64,000 nucleotides of DNA, from positions 3,472,001-3,536,000 of the forward strand of contig OY762289.1 in NCBI GenBank assembly GCA_963665495.1, in the 5' to 3' direction. A program made the translations under genes and the position numbers. This document shows positions 52,725-61,992 of this stretch, one piece after another. The first letter of the stretch is position 1, and every line of letters starts with the position of its first letter. The notes beneath the pieces were generated by a model, which saw nothing but the letters and a program-made list of their open reading frames with translations, ran no database searches and had not been told where the DNA came from. The DNA is from G963665495 sp963665495. GTDB lineage: Bacteria > Desulfobacterota > Desulfovibrionia > Desulfovibrionales > Desulfovibrionaceae.

Positions 52725-53852
52725 ATGCTGGATATTTTATGGCAACTCATGACAAGTTTTTGGGCAGTACTGGAGGAAGCGTCCATCTTTTTGCTGCTGG
52801 GCTTTTTTCTGGCAGGCCTGCTAAAAGCCCTCGTTCCGCAAGATATGATCACCAACCACCTGGGGGGGAAAGGCTCGGGCAGCGTATTCAAGGCCGCGCT
52901 GGCCGGCATCCCGCTGCCTTTATGCAGTTGCGGCGTGCTTCCGGCTGCGGCCGGTTTGCGCAAGCAAGGTGCCGGCAAAGGCGCGACAACTGCTTTCATG
53001 ATCAGTACTCCTGAGACCGGTGTGGATTCCATAGCCATCACCTATGCCCTTCTTGATCCGCTAATGACTCTGCTGCGCCCCTTGGCGGCATTTATCACCG
53101 CACTCAGCGCCGGACTGTGGGTCAATAAAGTTGAGCGAAACGAAATTCCGGAAAACATCCCGCAGCCGGAAGCTACTTCCTGCTGCCATGACGGATGCTG
53201 TAGCGGCGGAGAGCATGCCGAGCTGCACATCACGCTCGCGAAGCCGACATTGAAACAGCGGCTGGTACAGGGAATGCGCTTTGCTTTCGGCGATCTTTTT
53301 CAGGACATTGCCCTGTGGTTTCTGGCAGGAACACTGGCGGCTGCCGCCATCACGGTATTTATTCCCGCGAATTTCATCAGCACGTACCTGGGACAGGGCA
53401 TTCTGCCGATCCTCGCCGCACTGCTCCTGTCCTTGCCTCTGTATGTCTGCGCCACCAGCAGCACCCCGCTGGTTGCCGCTCTGGCGCTCAAGGGGTTATC
53501 CCCCGGAGCCGCATTGGTCTTTCTGCTGGCCGGTCCGGCTACGAACATTGCCACCCTTGGCGTTGTGTTCAAAATTCTCGGACGCCGGGCCGGTGCCATT
53601 TATGTGAGCGCCATAGCCGGATGCGCTGTGCTGCTGGGAATATTGACGGATTTTTTATACGTACTCTTCGGGTTGCAAACCACGGACTGGATCGCCAGTG
53701 CCGGAGTCGAAAGCCACGGTCCGATTCAGGCCGCTGCGGCCGTGCTGCTCCTGCTGCTCACGGCCTGGGCTCTTCACCATAAATTCCGTCGCAACCCGAC
53801 AAATTCGCACAGCCATACGCAGACCGGCTGTTCGTGCGGCTGCGGCCATTGA
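52725..53852 (+). CDS. SO_0444-family Cu/Zn efflux permease (DUF318 permease)
   Basis: A 375-residue permease with about 8-10 helices in two halves. The conserved N-terminal core is IPLPLCSCGVLPAAAGLRKQGAGKGATTAFMISTPETGVDS, and the second half has LPLYVCATSSTPLVAALALKGLSPGAALVFLLAGPATN. A cytoplasmic loop TSCCHDGCCSGGEHAE and the C-terminal tail HSHTQTGCSCGCGH are probable metal-binding sequences. This is the Shewanella SO_0444-type layout of copper/zinc efflux transporters. It is controlled by the upstream ArsR-type sensor. Confidence 0.88.
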   Translation: MLDILWQLMTSFWAVLEEASIFLLLGFFLAGLLKALVPQDMITNHLGGKGSGSVFKAALAGIPLPLCSCGVLPAAAGLRKQGAGKGATTAFMISTPETGVDSIAITYALLDPLMTLLRPLAAFITALSAGLWVNKVERNEIPENIPQPEATSCCHDGCCSGGEHAELHITLAKPTLKQRLVQGMRFAFGDLFQDIALWFLAGTLAAAAITVFIPANFISTYLGQGILPILAALLLSLPLYVCATSSTPLVAALALKGLSPGAALVFLLAGPATNIATLGVVFKILGRRAGAIYVSAIAGCAVLLGILTDFLYVLFGLQTTDWIASAGVESHGPIQAAAAVLLLLLTAWALHHKFRRNPTNSHSHTQTGCSCGCGH

Positions 53853-53884
53853 ACAACCGAGTCGGCCAGGTTTACGGAGCCGGT

Positions 53885-54562
53885 ATGGTGGCGTATACGC
53901 AGAAGATGCGATTGCGTTTCATACCAATTGGCCCGCACTTGTTGTGTATTTTGGGAATTCTGCTGCTTTCAGCCTGCACGGCGGATCTGGCTTGCCTGCA
54001 AACCGGCTCCGGGACTGAGGACGGCGTTAAACCCAGTTACCTCAGAAAACACATCGTGGCGTCCACGCAGATTTCTGACAGTGACCTGCTCGCGGAAGCG
54101 CTTGCCACTGAGCAAGTGTATGTGGACATGCTGGCCGACTTTTCCCTTGGCCGTTTCGACTCCGGATTCTTTGCTGGAGGGGGCTCATTGATCCAAGCGG
54201 TACGGTTCTATCTGGGCACTCCGTATCGCTGGGGCGGTTCAAGCCGCAGAGGCATAGACTGCTCCGGATTCACCATGCAGGTGTTCCGCGGATTAGGCAT
54301 TCGCTTGCCGCATAGCAGCGCGGCTCAGGCCCATTACGGAACCCCGGTGCCACGTTCGCGGCTCAAGGCTGGAGATCTGGTATTTTTTGCTGTTGGGGAA
54401 AAAAAAATCAATCACGTTGGGGTGATGGTCAACGAAAAATATCTGGCTCATTGTTCCAGTCGCAGGGGGAGATGCGCAGTGGAGCCCCTGTCGCACACCT
54501 ATCCCAATTCCTTTGCGTGCGCCCGCCGACTGCTTACCCCTAAACAAACAGCCGGCAACTGA
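53885..54562 (+). CDS. NlpC/P60 lipoprotein
   Basis: A 225-residue lipoprotein (lipobox LLLSAC) with a C-terminal NlpC/P60 domain: YRWGGSSRRGIDCSGFTMQVFRG (catalytic Cys), INHVGVMV (His) and YLAHCSSRRG. It hydrolyses peptide bonds in peptidoglycan. The ATG at 53885 has GGAG 6 nt upstream. It starts 32 bp after the permease and could be in its operon. Confidence 0.85.
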   Translation: MVAYTQKMRLRFIPIGPHLLCILGILLLSACTADLACLQTGSGTEDGVKPSYLRKHIVASTQISDSDLLAEALATEQVYVDMLADFSLGRFDSGFFAGGGSLIQAVRFYLGTPYRWGGSSRRGIDCSGFTMQVFRGLGIRLPHSSAAQAHYGTPVPRSRLKAGDLVFFAVGEKKINHVGVMVNEKYLAHCSSRRGRCAVEPLSHTYPNSFACARRLLTPKQTAGN

Positions 54563-54607
54563 CCGCCCTTCGAAACAGTTCAGGCGTTGCAGAACGCCAG
54601 TTTTTAT

Positions 54608-55342
54608 CTAAATGTCTTCGCGGCCCACCCAGACTACGCGACCGATGATCTGCACATTATCCTGCAAAATAACGTCTATTTCGAGCGGTTCATACAATTC
54701 CCGGTTATCGCTGATCAATACCAGCTTCCCCGGTTTTTTGGCGACACGCTTCACCACGATATCCTGATCCATACGCAACGCGTATATTTTTCCTTCGAGC
54801 ACATCCCGCTGCGATTCATCGATGAGGAGCATATCGTTGTTCAGGAGCGTCGGCAGCATGCTGTCCCCGGTAAACCGTAAAAACTTCATCTGCCCGAGCT
54901 GGCCTACATTTTTGAGCCAGGCAAGCTTAAACGCATAGGACGACGTCTTGCTTGCAACATCCAGCTCCTGGCCATTTTCTCCGGGTTTTGCTTTGGCCTG
55001 GGGAGGCGAAAAAAATTCGCGTAACTCACCCATACCGTATTCATAAGAACCATCAGCCACATCCACTCCGGGCAGATGCATAAGGCCGGTTCCCGTTTCT
55101 ATCCAGTTAGGATTGAGAAAAAAAGGAGCCCTGCTCAGTTTCAGGAACCATTCTGCAGGGATAATTTTCCTCCGCTTTGCGTCGGAGATTGCGGCTTTTC
55201 CTATTTTGAGAATTTCTGCAAGCTCTGTTTGCGTCCTTGTGCCTGTGCCATGCAACATTCGATGGAGGACAGAGGAGAAAATGTCTGTTTCACTATATGA
55301 TACTTCTGATTTTTCAGCACTAAGTACGTCTCTACTCAACAT
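54608..55342 (-). CDS. CI-type repressor with S24 peptidase domain
   Basis: A 244-residue phage-repressor-like regulator. The N-terminal CI-type helix-turn-helix (QTELAEILKIGKAAISDAKRRKIIP) precedes a C-terminal LexA/S24 domain with the catalytic Ser in FTGDSMLPTLLNNDMLLID and Lys in DIVVKRVAKK. The self-cleavage AG site is not obvious. The ATG at 55342 follows AAGGTGG. A 14-bp palindrome about 70 bp upstream is a likely operator. No phage structural genes are near, so it is an orphan or host-domesticated regulator. Confidence 0.88.
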   Translation of the reverse strand: MLSRDVLSAEKSEVSYSETDIFSSVLHRMLHGTGTRTQTELAEILKIGKAAISDAKRRKIIPAEWFLKLSRAPFFLNPNWIETGTGLMHLPGVDVADGSYEYGMGELREFFSPPQAKAKPGENGQELDVASKTSSYAFKLAWLKNVGQLGQMKFLRFTGDSMLPTLLNNDMLLIDESQRDVLEGKIYALRMDQDIVVKRVAKKPGKLVLISDNRELYEPLEIDVILQDNVQIIGRVVWVGREDI

Positions 55343-56378
55343 ACTTAACAACCACCTTATAGTTATATCAAGCAACTCTAGAATTATTTATAGCAATACA
55401 GTATTTGCTTGTTATAGTACTATAATTAACAGGTAAGTCAAGGATTCGTAGACGTCCAAGTTACAGACTGCATTGCAGCTAACCGGCAATGCTGTAGAAA
55501 AAACTCTCTCAAAACGTAAATACGTTATAAATGGACATTTTTGGTAATATCGCCACCACTTCATGTTCTTCGGTTTTATATTATATCGTAACAGAGAACT
55601 GTGAATCATGTACTTATACCATTCATTCATTTTTTTTGCTGGTGCTAAAAAAAAATAAAAAGTAATACCAAAAAAACACAACAGAATATCATCCTTACAC
55701 ATAACAAACTGTATCACGGACGATATTGCATCCATCATTTCTATATTATACAGGCTAATCGTTTACTACAATGAAGGGTTTGACCTACGAACAAACAACA
55801 ACTCAACAAATCAACTCCTAACAAATCAGCCGTAAATTAATGCAACTGCATTTTTCTATAATCAGTTCAAAACAATTGATGTAATACTAATGTACTACAT
55901 TTTAACCATAAAAAGTACGTCAACTATCAGGAAAAATGATTTTTTAATCCATTATTTTTGAAATAACTTATTTTATTTTATATTTGAAAAACTAACTTTA
56001 CACATTATTGATAGTATAATTGAGACACAACACTGGACTTCAAAATCCTTCGACAAAAAAAGCTGTCCCTCTTTTCCGGCTAAAAGAGGCGGTTCCTTTG
56101 TGACTAAAAGAAAACCGAGGCAATCGAAAATCACTTTGATTTTCATTATCACGTTGAAAACAATATGTTTTTCTGTAGATTTAGTCTTTTTCCCATGCTA
56201 TCGTTACAATGTTTACCAAGCACCCATTGCTAATACCTTCTTTGGAAGCAGCAAAAACACCACTCTGCCGTGGGCGTTCGTTTTTTCTTTTAATGCCAAC
56301 GTCGATTCTCCTGAGAATTAACCCACAGCAGGTAACAATAATACATCACAGCATGCATATGCTTTTGAAGGCATCAAA
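55343..56378. other. 1-kb AT-rich spacer between the CI repressor and the CDF exporter
   Basis: The composition is strongly AT-rich. It contains the operator palindrome, a near-palindrome AATGTACTACATT (55889-55901) and an 8-bp hairpin CCTCTTTT / AAAAGAGG (56068-56089). Open frames here lack ribosome sites and recognisable sequence, so I call none. Confidence 0.5.
55413..55426. promoter_or_regulatory. Palindromic operator, probable CI-repressor site
   Basis: TTATAGTACTATAA is a perfect 14-bp palindrome 70 bp upstream of the repressor start codon. Confidence 0.5.
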
Positions 56379-57350
56379 ATGATACATGAAACGATAAAAC
56401 AGGCTCTGTCCGAAGAAAACGCCCATGAGGCCACTAAGCTGGCCGGGCTGGAAACGGCACAGGAAAGGACCCAATCAACAGCTCTGCACAGCATCAAAAA
56501 GGCCGCATGGGTAGGCTTAGTGTGCAATATTACGTTGGCGACGATGAAAATTCTTGCGGGTTGGCTGGCATCGAGTCAGGCGGTCCTTGCGGACGGTATT
56601 CACAGTCTGTCCGATCTGGTTACGGATATCGCATTGCTTGTTGGAGTACGTTTCTGGAGCGCTCCAGCCGACGACTGCCATCCCTACGGGCACCAGCGAA
56701 TCGAAGCGCTCGTAACTACCGGAATTGCACTGATTCTAGCGCTGGCGGCCATAGAGATCGGCTATGAGGCCATTGTTTCCCTGCGTACGCCCGCACCTCA
56801 CAAACCAGGTCTATTTGCTCTTCTGGCTGTATCGTTTTCCATTGTTTTAAAGGAAGCACTCTACCGCTGGACCATTTTCATAGCCAAGCAAGCGCGTTCA
56901 CAGGCTCTCCAGGCCAATGCCTGGCACCACCGGACCGATGCGCTCAGTTCGATTCCGGCTACCATCGCCGTTGTCCTTACCATGATCTGGCCCCAGCTGG
57001 ATTTTGTGGACGGCATCGGCGCGCTGATTGTGAGTCTGTTTATTCTGAAGGCTGCCTGGGATATTGCCAAACCGGCCTTGTCCGAACTCATAGACCGGGG
57101 AGCTTCTGAAGATATCATCCGGCGTATTGAAAAGGTCGCCCTGGGAACCGAAGGCGTTCTGGATGTCCACAAAGTCCGTACGCGCTTCCAAGGCCCCATG
57201 CTTTTTATGGACTTGCACGTCATGGTAGCTCCCAGCCTGAGCGTGCAAGAGGGCCACACCATCTCCGGCAAAGTAAAAACCCGTTTGCTGGAACTCATCC
57301 CTGACAGCGCGGATGTGGTCATTCACCTGGAGCCTTATAGCGACTATTAA
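56379..57350 (+). CDS. Cation diffusion facilitator metal exporter
   Basis: A 323-residue CDF transporter with six helices (about 45-245) and a C-terminal cytoplasmic domain (from ELIDRGASEDIIRRIEKV). Signature features are SQAVLADGIHSLSDLVTD, CHPYGHQRIE and the helix-5 metal-site HHRTDALSS. It exports divalent metal, commonly Zn, Fe or Mn, against protons. AAGG precedes the ATG. Metal specificity is uncertain. Confidence 0.92.
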   Translation: MIHETIKQALSEENAHEATKLAGLETAQERTQSTALHSIKKAAWVGLVCNITLATMKILAGWLASSQAVLADGIHSLSDLVTDIALLVGVRFWSAPADDCHPYGHQRIEALVTTGIALILALAAIEIGYEAIVSLRTPAPHKPGLFALLAVSFSIVLKEALYRWTIFIAKQARSQALQANAWHHRTDALSSIPATIAVVLTMIWPQLDFVDGIGALIVSLFILKAAWDIAKPALSELIDRGASEDIIRRIEKVALGTEGVLDVHKVRTRFQGPMLFMDLHVMVAPSLSVQEGHTISGKVKTRLLELIPDSADVVIHLEPYSDY

Positions 57351-57503
57351 GCCCCCTGCTGTTTTTCAAGATCCTTTTTTAAAATACCCTTTTAGTAAAA
57401 AGTGGAATCGAATTGTTTTGGACCCCCTTGCTTTTTTCTTTTCAGTTGTCATTATTTTAGCTATAATCGTGACAATTGAAAAATTCCGGCTAAGGAGGCG
57501 GCC

Positions 57504-58706
57504 ATGCACTTTGGATCAGTTCGTTTCGACAGGATGGAAATTGCCGGATCGCTAGGCGATCTGGGAACGCTTCTGCCTTTGGCCCTGGGCATGATCATGG
57601 TCAACGGCCTGAGCCCAGCAGGTGTTTTCTGGGCAGTCGGACTGTTCTATATTCTTGCCGGCACGTACTATCGCACGCCCATTGCCGTTCAGCCCATGAA
57701 GGTTGTGGCTGCTTTTGCCATCGCCCATGCCTCCAGCAGACAGGAAATTCAGATCGCGGCCATGCTCATGGCCATCGTCATGTTTATTTTCGGCGCAACC
57801 AACCTGATAGACTGGGTGCGCCGCGTGGTCCCGAAAGCAGTAGTTCGCGGAGTGCAGGTCTGCACCGGGCTGATTCTGGCAACCAAGGGAATTTCGTTCA
57901 TTGTCGGCACATCGAGCTTTCAGAAGATGCTGCAGAACTCCGAACCATACCTTGCCGTTCAGTCCCTCGGTCCGCTGCCCATCGGCATCATTCTGGGCGT
58001 CTTGTTCGCCATATTGACCTTTCGGTTCATCAACAGCCGTAAATACCCTGCAGGGCTGCTTCTGATCCTTGGGGGACTGTTTATCGGATTACTGTTGGGG
58101 GGCTGGAAATTGCTGTCCGGCATCACGTTCGGGCTGCACGCTCCCGAACTGTTTCCTTACGGATGGCCTGATCTTTCCGTGATTGGCGGCGTATTCCTGA
58201 CCATGGTATTGCCCCAGACGCCCATGACCATAGGCAATGCGGTCATCGCCTATTCGGATCTTTCAGCGAGCTATTTTCCGGAAAACGGCCGCCTGGCGAC
58301 TCCCAGGGCTTTATGCCTGAGCATGGGGATGGCCAATGTGCTGGCCCTGTTTTTGGGCGGCATGCCCATGTGCCACGGCGCCGGCGGTTTGGCCGCCCAC
58401 TTTCGCTTCGGCGCGCGCACGGCCGGATCCAACTATATCATAGGGGGAATGTTCGTTCTTCTGGCACTGCTTCTTGGAACAAGTTCCACCGAAGTCGTCC
58501 GGCTCCTGCCCTTTTCCGTCCTCGGCGTATTGCTTGTTTTTTCCGGTCTGGAACTCTGTCTGAATATCATGGACCTCAACGAACGCAAGGGAATGTTCGT
58601 CGTCTTTTTCATGGTCGCGGCCACGCTTGCCTCGAATCTGGCGGTGGCGTTCATCGTGGGGCTTTTCGTCGCCCGGACCCTGCGCAGGCAGAGCCTGGCG
58701 GTCTGA
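57504..58706 (+). CDS. MOT1-like molybdate/sulfate transporter
   Basis: A 400-residue membrane protein with 10 or more helices. MOT1 family motifs are AGSLGDLGTLLPLALGM near the start, TYYRTPIAVQPMKVVAAFAIA, LPQTPMTIGNAVIAYSDL and MPMCHGAGGLAAHFRFGARTAG. It is likely a high-affinity molybdate importer, relevant to formate dehydrogenase and nitrogenase, although sulfate cannot be excluded. AAGGAGG lies 5 nt before the ATG. Confidence 0.88.
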   Translation: MHFGSVRFDRMEIAGSLGDLGTLLPLALGMIMVNGLSPAGVFWAVGLFYILAGTYYRTPIAVQPMKVVAAFAIAHASSRQEIQIAAMLMAIVMFIFGATNLIDWVRRVVPKAVVRGVQVCTGLILATKGISFIVGTSSFQKMLQNSEPYLAVQSLGPLPIGIILGVLFAILTFRFINSRKYPAGLLLILGGLFIGLLLGGWKLLSGITFGLHAPELFPYGWPDLSVIGGVFLTMVLPQTPMTIGNAVIAYSDLSASYFPENGRLATPRALCLSMGMANVLALFLGGMPMCHGAGGLAAHFRFGARTAGSNYIIGGMFVLLALLLGTSSTEVVRLLPFSVLGVLLVFSGLELCLNIMDLNERKGMFVVFFMVAATLASNLAVAFIVGLFVARTLRRQSLAV

Positions 58707-58722
58707 GCGCTATACGTATTCC

Positions 58723-58974
58723 TCAGGATTCCTTGACGATCATCCAGGGCTGCAACTCGAAGAGTTCCAGGCTCTCTTTATCATTGCACCTGTTCTTTCC
58801 GCGAGTCACACCGTACCCGTCACTGTAGGCCCCGCCTTCCTGGGCAAGGTGTTCAAGCAACGACTCCAGTTTCCACAAGCCGCAATAATAATCCGCCGTC
58901 GACAGATCCATATCCTGTCTGGCGGGCATGTCGTCCGGTTCGTACATCCAAAGTACGGAAAGTCCCTCGTGCAT
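58723..58974 (-). CDS. Small acidic protein of unknown function
   Basis: An 83-residue protein, convergent with the MOT1-like gene and 16 bp from its stop. It starts at the ATG at 58974, which has AAGGAG 6 nt upstream; a longer frame opens with TTG at 59040 without a ribosome site. It is rich in Asp, Glu and Leu (MYEPDDMPARQDMDLSTADYY; WKLESLLEHLAQEGG). No recognised domain. Confidence 0.6.
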   Translation of the reverse strand: MHEGLSVLWMYEPDDMPARQDMDLSTADYYCGLWKLESLLEHLAQEGGAYSDGYGVTRGKNRCNDKESLELFELQPWMIVKES

Positions 58975-59231
58975 ACGCAGCTCCTTTTCGCTTTGCTCTT
59001 GTTTAGAGGCAAAAATTTCCTCGTATTCTGGTTCGAGCAAATTTCAAGCCAGGATATGTATTCTTTTTTCGGCTCGATTCGAAAAAAATTTACTTTTCCG
59101 CAGGCGGCTGTCAGTTTGCCTCAGCAACGAACACAGCTTGTTCTTGCTATCAAAAAAAGCTAGAAGTATTGCTAAAGTGTTATCATCCCGCCCAATGGTT
59201 CAACCCAACTCCGGCGGAACAGGAGGTTCAC

Positions 59232-59753
59232 ATGCGGAGTCTTTTACGGACGCTGCCTCTTTTTTTTCTTTTATGCCTGTGTTTGCCGCAGCAGGTGCGG
59301 GCGGATAAAAGCGACGAGATTTACGCCATTGCCAATGAGGCGGTCAAAGCGCATGAGGCAGGCGATCTGGACCGCGCGCTAAAGCTTTACGGTCAGGTCA
59401 TCGACTCCGGCGTTCTGGGCTCTGGAGACCGGGTTTTGACGTATTGTTACAACAACCGGGCCATGATCTGGCTTTCTCAGGGCAATGACGACATGGCATT
59501 TCTGGATTTAAGCAAAGGAATTGAGTATAATCCCGACCACACGGCCTACTTCAACCGCGGCATGCTGTTTGAACAGCGCGGGCACCTGGAGGAAGCACTT
59601 GCGGACTACAACAAGGCCATAGAGCTGTTTCCAGAATACGGCAAAGCCCTGGAGGCACGCGGGCACTTGCTGATCAGCCGCGGCCAGGCCGGCCAGGGCA
59701 GAAAGGATTTACGCAATGCGCAAATCGCTCAATTGAAAATACGCTTTTTCTAA
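59232..59753 (+). CDS. Exported TPR-repeat protein
   Basis: A 173-residue protein with a signal peptide (LLRTLPLFFLLCLCLPQQVRA) and about three tetratricopeptide repeats: AHEAGDLDRALKLYGQVIDSG, YNNRAMIWLSQGNDDMAFLDLSKGIEYNP and YFNRGMLFEQRGHLEEALADYNKAIELFP. It probably serves as a periplasmic protein-interaction module. AGGAGG lies 6 nt before the ATG at 59232. Confidence 0.85.
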   Translation: MRSLLRTLPLFFLLCLCLPQQVRADKSDEIYAIANEAVKAHEAGDLDRALKLYGQVIDSGVLGSGDRVLTYCYNNRAMIWLSQGNDDMAFLDLSKGIEYNPDHTAYFNRGMLFEQRGHLEEALADYNKAIELFPEYGKALEARGHLLISRGQAGQGRKDLRNAQIAQLKIRFF

Positions 59754-59796
59754 CTATTCAAGCCTGTTGTTGCGGCTTTAAACGGGGAGGCCTCTT

Positions 59797-60087
59797 TTGG
59801 CTCTGATCAAATGCCCTGATTGCGGCCAGGAAATTTCAGAAAAGGCAGTCTCCTGCCGGCATTGTGGTTTGCCGAACCCCGCTTCGCATATCAAACCACC
59901 GCCGCCTCCCCCTCCCAAAAAGAAACTTAAAATCGATTTGATACTCCAGGCCTCCGGGGGAGCTTTCCTGCTCGCCGGACTGGTTTGCATGGCTACCGGG
60001 CATTCGGGCTATTCTTTAGCAGCTTTCATCGGTGGACTCTTTCTGGCTGCCCTGGGAGGAATTTGGGGCTGGATTTCAAAGGAATAA
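59797..60087 (+). CDS. Zinc-ribbon membrane protein
   Basis: A 96-residue protein. An N-terminal zinc ribbon (CPDCG...CRHCG), a run of seven prolines followed by KKKLK and two C-terminal membrane helices (ASGGAFLLAGLVCMATG; LAAFIGGLFLAALGGIWGWI). The start is TTG with GGGAGG upstream. Function is unknown; the gene is 43 bp after the TPR gene. Confidence 0.75.
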   Translation: MALIKCPDCGQEISEKAVSCRHCGLPNPASHIKPPPPPPPKKKLKIDLILQASGGAFLLAGLVCMATGHSGYSLAAFIGGLFLAALGGIWGWISKE

Positions 60088-60133
60088 ACCTGCCATCGGA
60101 CCAACGGCCGCACCACAATACGAGCTACCTATT

Positions 60134-61942
60134 ATGATAAACTCTTCTGATACGGCCTTATTGAACATCAACAAATGGCGCAGCTACCTCGAACGGTTCC
60201 GTTTCGCCCACTGGCCCACTCATGCGCGCTGGCTTGTCCTTTGCCTCGCCGTAGGGTCGGTGGCCGGACTCGGTGCTGTTTTTTTCGACAATCTGCTGGA
60301 ATATACGCTGCACTATTTTGTCCACCTGCCCCTTTCCTATCTTGAACCAGGGCTGTCGCCCCTTTCGGTGGATCTCAAACCAGGGGCGCTCTTTTCCTAC
60401 TGGATCATCCCCATCGCCACGCTGGGCGGCCTGATATCCGGAATCCTGGTGTTTACTGTCGCGCCGGAAGCCGAAGGACACGGCACGGACGCCATGATCG
60501 AATCATTCCACATGCGCGGCGGCAAGGTGCGCAAACGGGCTCCCGTTGTCAAACTCATAGCTTCCGCGGTCACCATCGGCAGCGGCGGTTCAGCCGGCAA
60601 GGAAGGGCCTATCGCGCAAATCGGCTCTGGCTTTGGTTCGATTCTGGCGGAAGCCCTCAGACTGAAGCCCAACGAACGGCGCATTCTGCTTCTGGCCGGA
60701 GCCGCCGGAGGAATCGGCGCCATTTTCCAGGCCCCCCTTGGAGCTGCGCTTTTCGTACCCGGCGTCCTTTACAGAGATACGGAATACGAATTCGAGGCCA
60801 TTCTTCCGTGCATCATCTCCTCCATCATGGCCTATTCGATCTTTTCAGAACTGATCGGGCGCCATGTCATTTTCAATGCCACGAATCTGGGTTTTTCCAT
60901 GACCCAGGAACTTGTTCCCTACGCCCTGTTCGGAGTGATCTGCGCCGCTGTGGGCTATTTCTACATCAAAGTCTTTTACGGAATGCGGGATAATTTTTTC
61001 AACAGAATTCCCATTCCGCAGATGTTCAAACCCGCTTTGGGTGGCCTGCTGCTGGGCGTCACCGCCTTGTTTTTTCCGCAGATTATCGACGGCGGCTACG
61101 CCTGGATTCAGCTGGCCCTGGACGGGAACCTGCCCTGGATGACCATGCTGCTGCTGGTATTCGTCAAAATATTCGCCACATCTTTCACCATCAGCTCGGG
61201 CGGAAGCGGTGGTGTTTTCGGTCCGTCCGTCTTCATGGGCGCCATGCTGGGAGGCGCTTTCGGCTATCTCGGCCAGCTCGTGGCGCCGACCTGGGTGATT
61301 CACCCCAATGCCTTTGTCCTTGTCGGCATGGGCGGCTTTTTCTCCGGCGTGGCAAAGGTACCCATCGCGTCCGTGATCATGGCCTGCGAAATGAGCGGCA
61401 GCTACACGCTGCTGGTCCCCTTAATGGTCGTATCCACCATCAGCTACCTGCTCATGGGCAAAACCAGCCTGTATGAGAAACAGTTGGCGAACCGGCTGGA
61501 ATCCCCGGCGCACCTGACGGAATTCGCACGGGCCCTGCTTTCGCAAATGCGCGTACGGGAAGCCGTAAAACAGTGGTATGTCAGCGTGTTGAAGGAAAAC
61601 ATGTCGTTTCGTGATCTGGTCAAAATCGTCACCAATTCGCCGGAATCGTATTTTCCCATCGTCAATGAGGAAGGGCTGCTGACCGGTATTGTCACCATCA
61701 ACGACATCCGGCAGGTCATGTTCGACGAGGCCGTATCGGACCTGCTGGTGGCCAAGGACGTGGCAACAACCAAGGTGGTTCGCGTCAAAGGCAGCGACAC
61801 GCTGCAGCAAGCCCTGGACAAAATGGTTTCGCTGAATGTGGACGAACTACCCGTCGTACGCGAGGACAACCTTGATCTGATCGTGGCCATGATCTCCAAG
61901 CAGGACATCATCACCCATTACTACGAGAAAGGCGGACTTTGA
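60134..61942 (+). CDS. CLC-family chloride channel/transporter with CBS domains
   Basis: A 602-residue protein. The CLC core contains GHGTDAMIESFHMRGG, the GKEGP selectivity motif (SGGSAGKEGPIAQIG, with the gating Glu) and SSGGSGGVFGPSVFMGAM. A C-terminal cytoplasmic CBS pair (about 480-600) follows, with SYFPIVNEEGLLTGIVTINDIRQVMF and LPVVREDNLDLIVAMISKQDI, which may bind adenine nucleotides. The start ATG at 60134 has only a weak ribosome site. Likely chloride/proton antiport or fluoride/nitrate-type anion transfer. Confidence 0.92.
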   Translation: MINSSDTALLNINKWRSYLERFRFAHWPTHARWLVLCLAVGSVAGLGAVFFDNLLEYTLHYFVHLPLSYLEPGLSPLSVDLKPGALFSYWIIPIATLGGLISGILVFTVAPEAEGHGTDAMIESFHMRGGKVRKRAPVVKLIASAVTIGSGGSAGKEGPIAQIGSGFGSILAEALRLKPNERRILLLAGAAGGIGAIFQAPLGAALFVPGVLYRDTEYEFEAILPCIISSIMAYSIFSELIGRHVIFNATNLGFSMTQELVPYALFGVICAAVGYFYIKVFYGMRDNFFNRIPIPQMFKPALGGLLLGVTALFFPQIIDGGYAWIQLALDGNLPWMTMLLLVFVKIFATSFTISSGGSGGVFGPSVFMGAMLGGAFGYLGQLVAPTWVIHPNAFVLVGMGGFFSGVAKVPIASVIMACEMSGSYTLLVPLMVVSTISYLLMGKTSLYEKQLANRLESPAHLTEFARALLSQMRVREAVKQWYVSVLKENMSFRDLVKIVTNSPESYFPIVNEEGLLTGIVTINDIRQVMFDEAVSDLLVAKDVATTKVVRVKGSDTLQQALDKMVSLNVDELPVVREDNLDLIVAMISKQDIITHYYEKGGL

Positions 61943-61992
61943 GGATCCCCCAAAGCCCGCCTTTGGCGGATTATTACAAAAGCGTATCCGGC

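Noticed and set aside
55412..55738. Minus-strand 108-residue frame upstream of the CI repressor
   Set aside because: No ribosome site; composition follows the AT-rich spacer, and it overlaps the probable operator palindrome.
56100..56321. GTG-started 73-residue frame before the CDF gene
   Set aside because: Start is unsupported and the sequence resembles translated spacer; a hairpin precedes it but no ribosome site is convincing.
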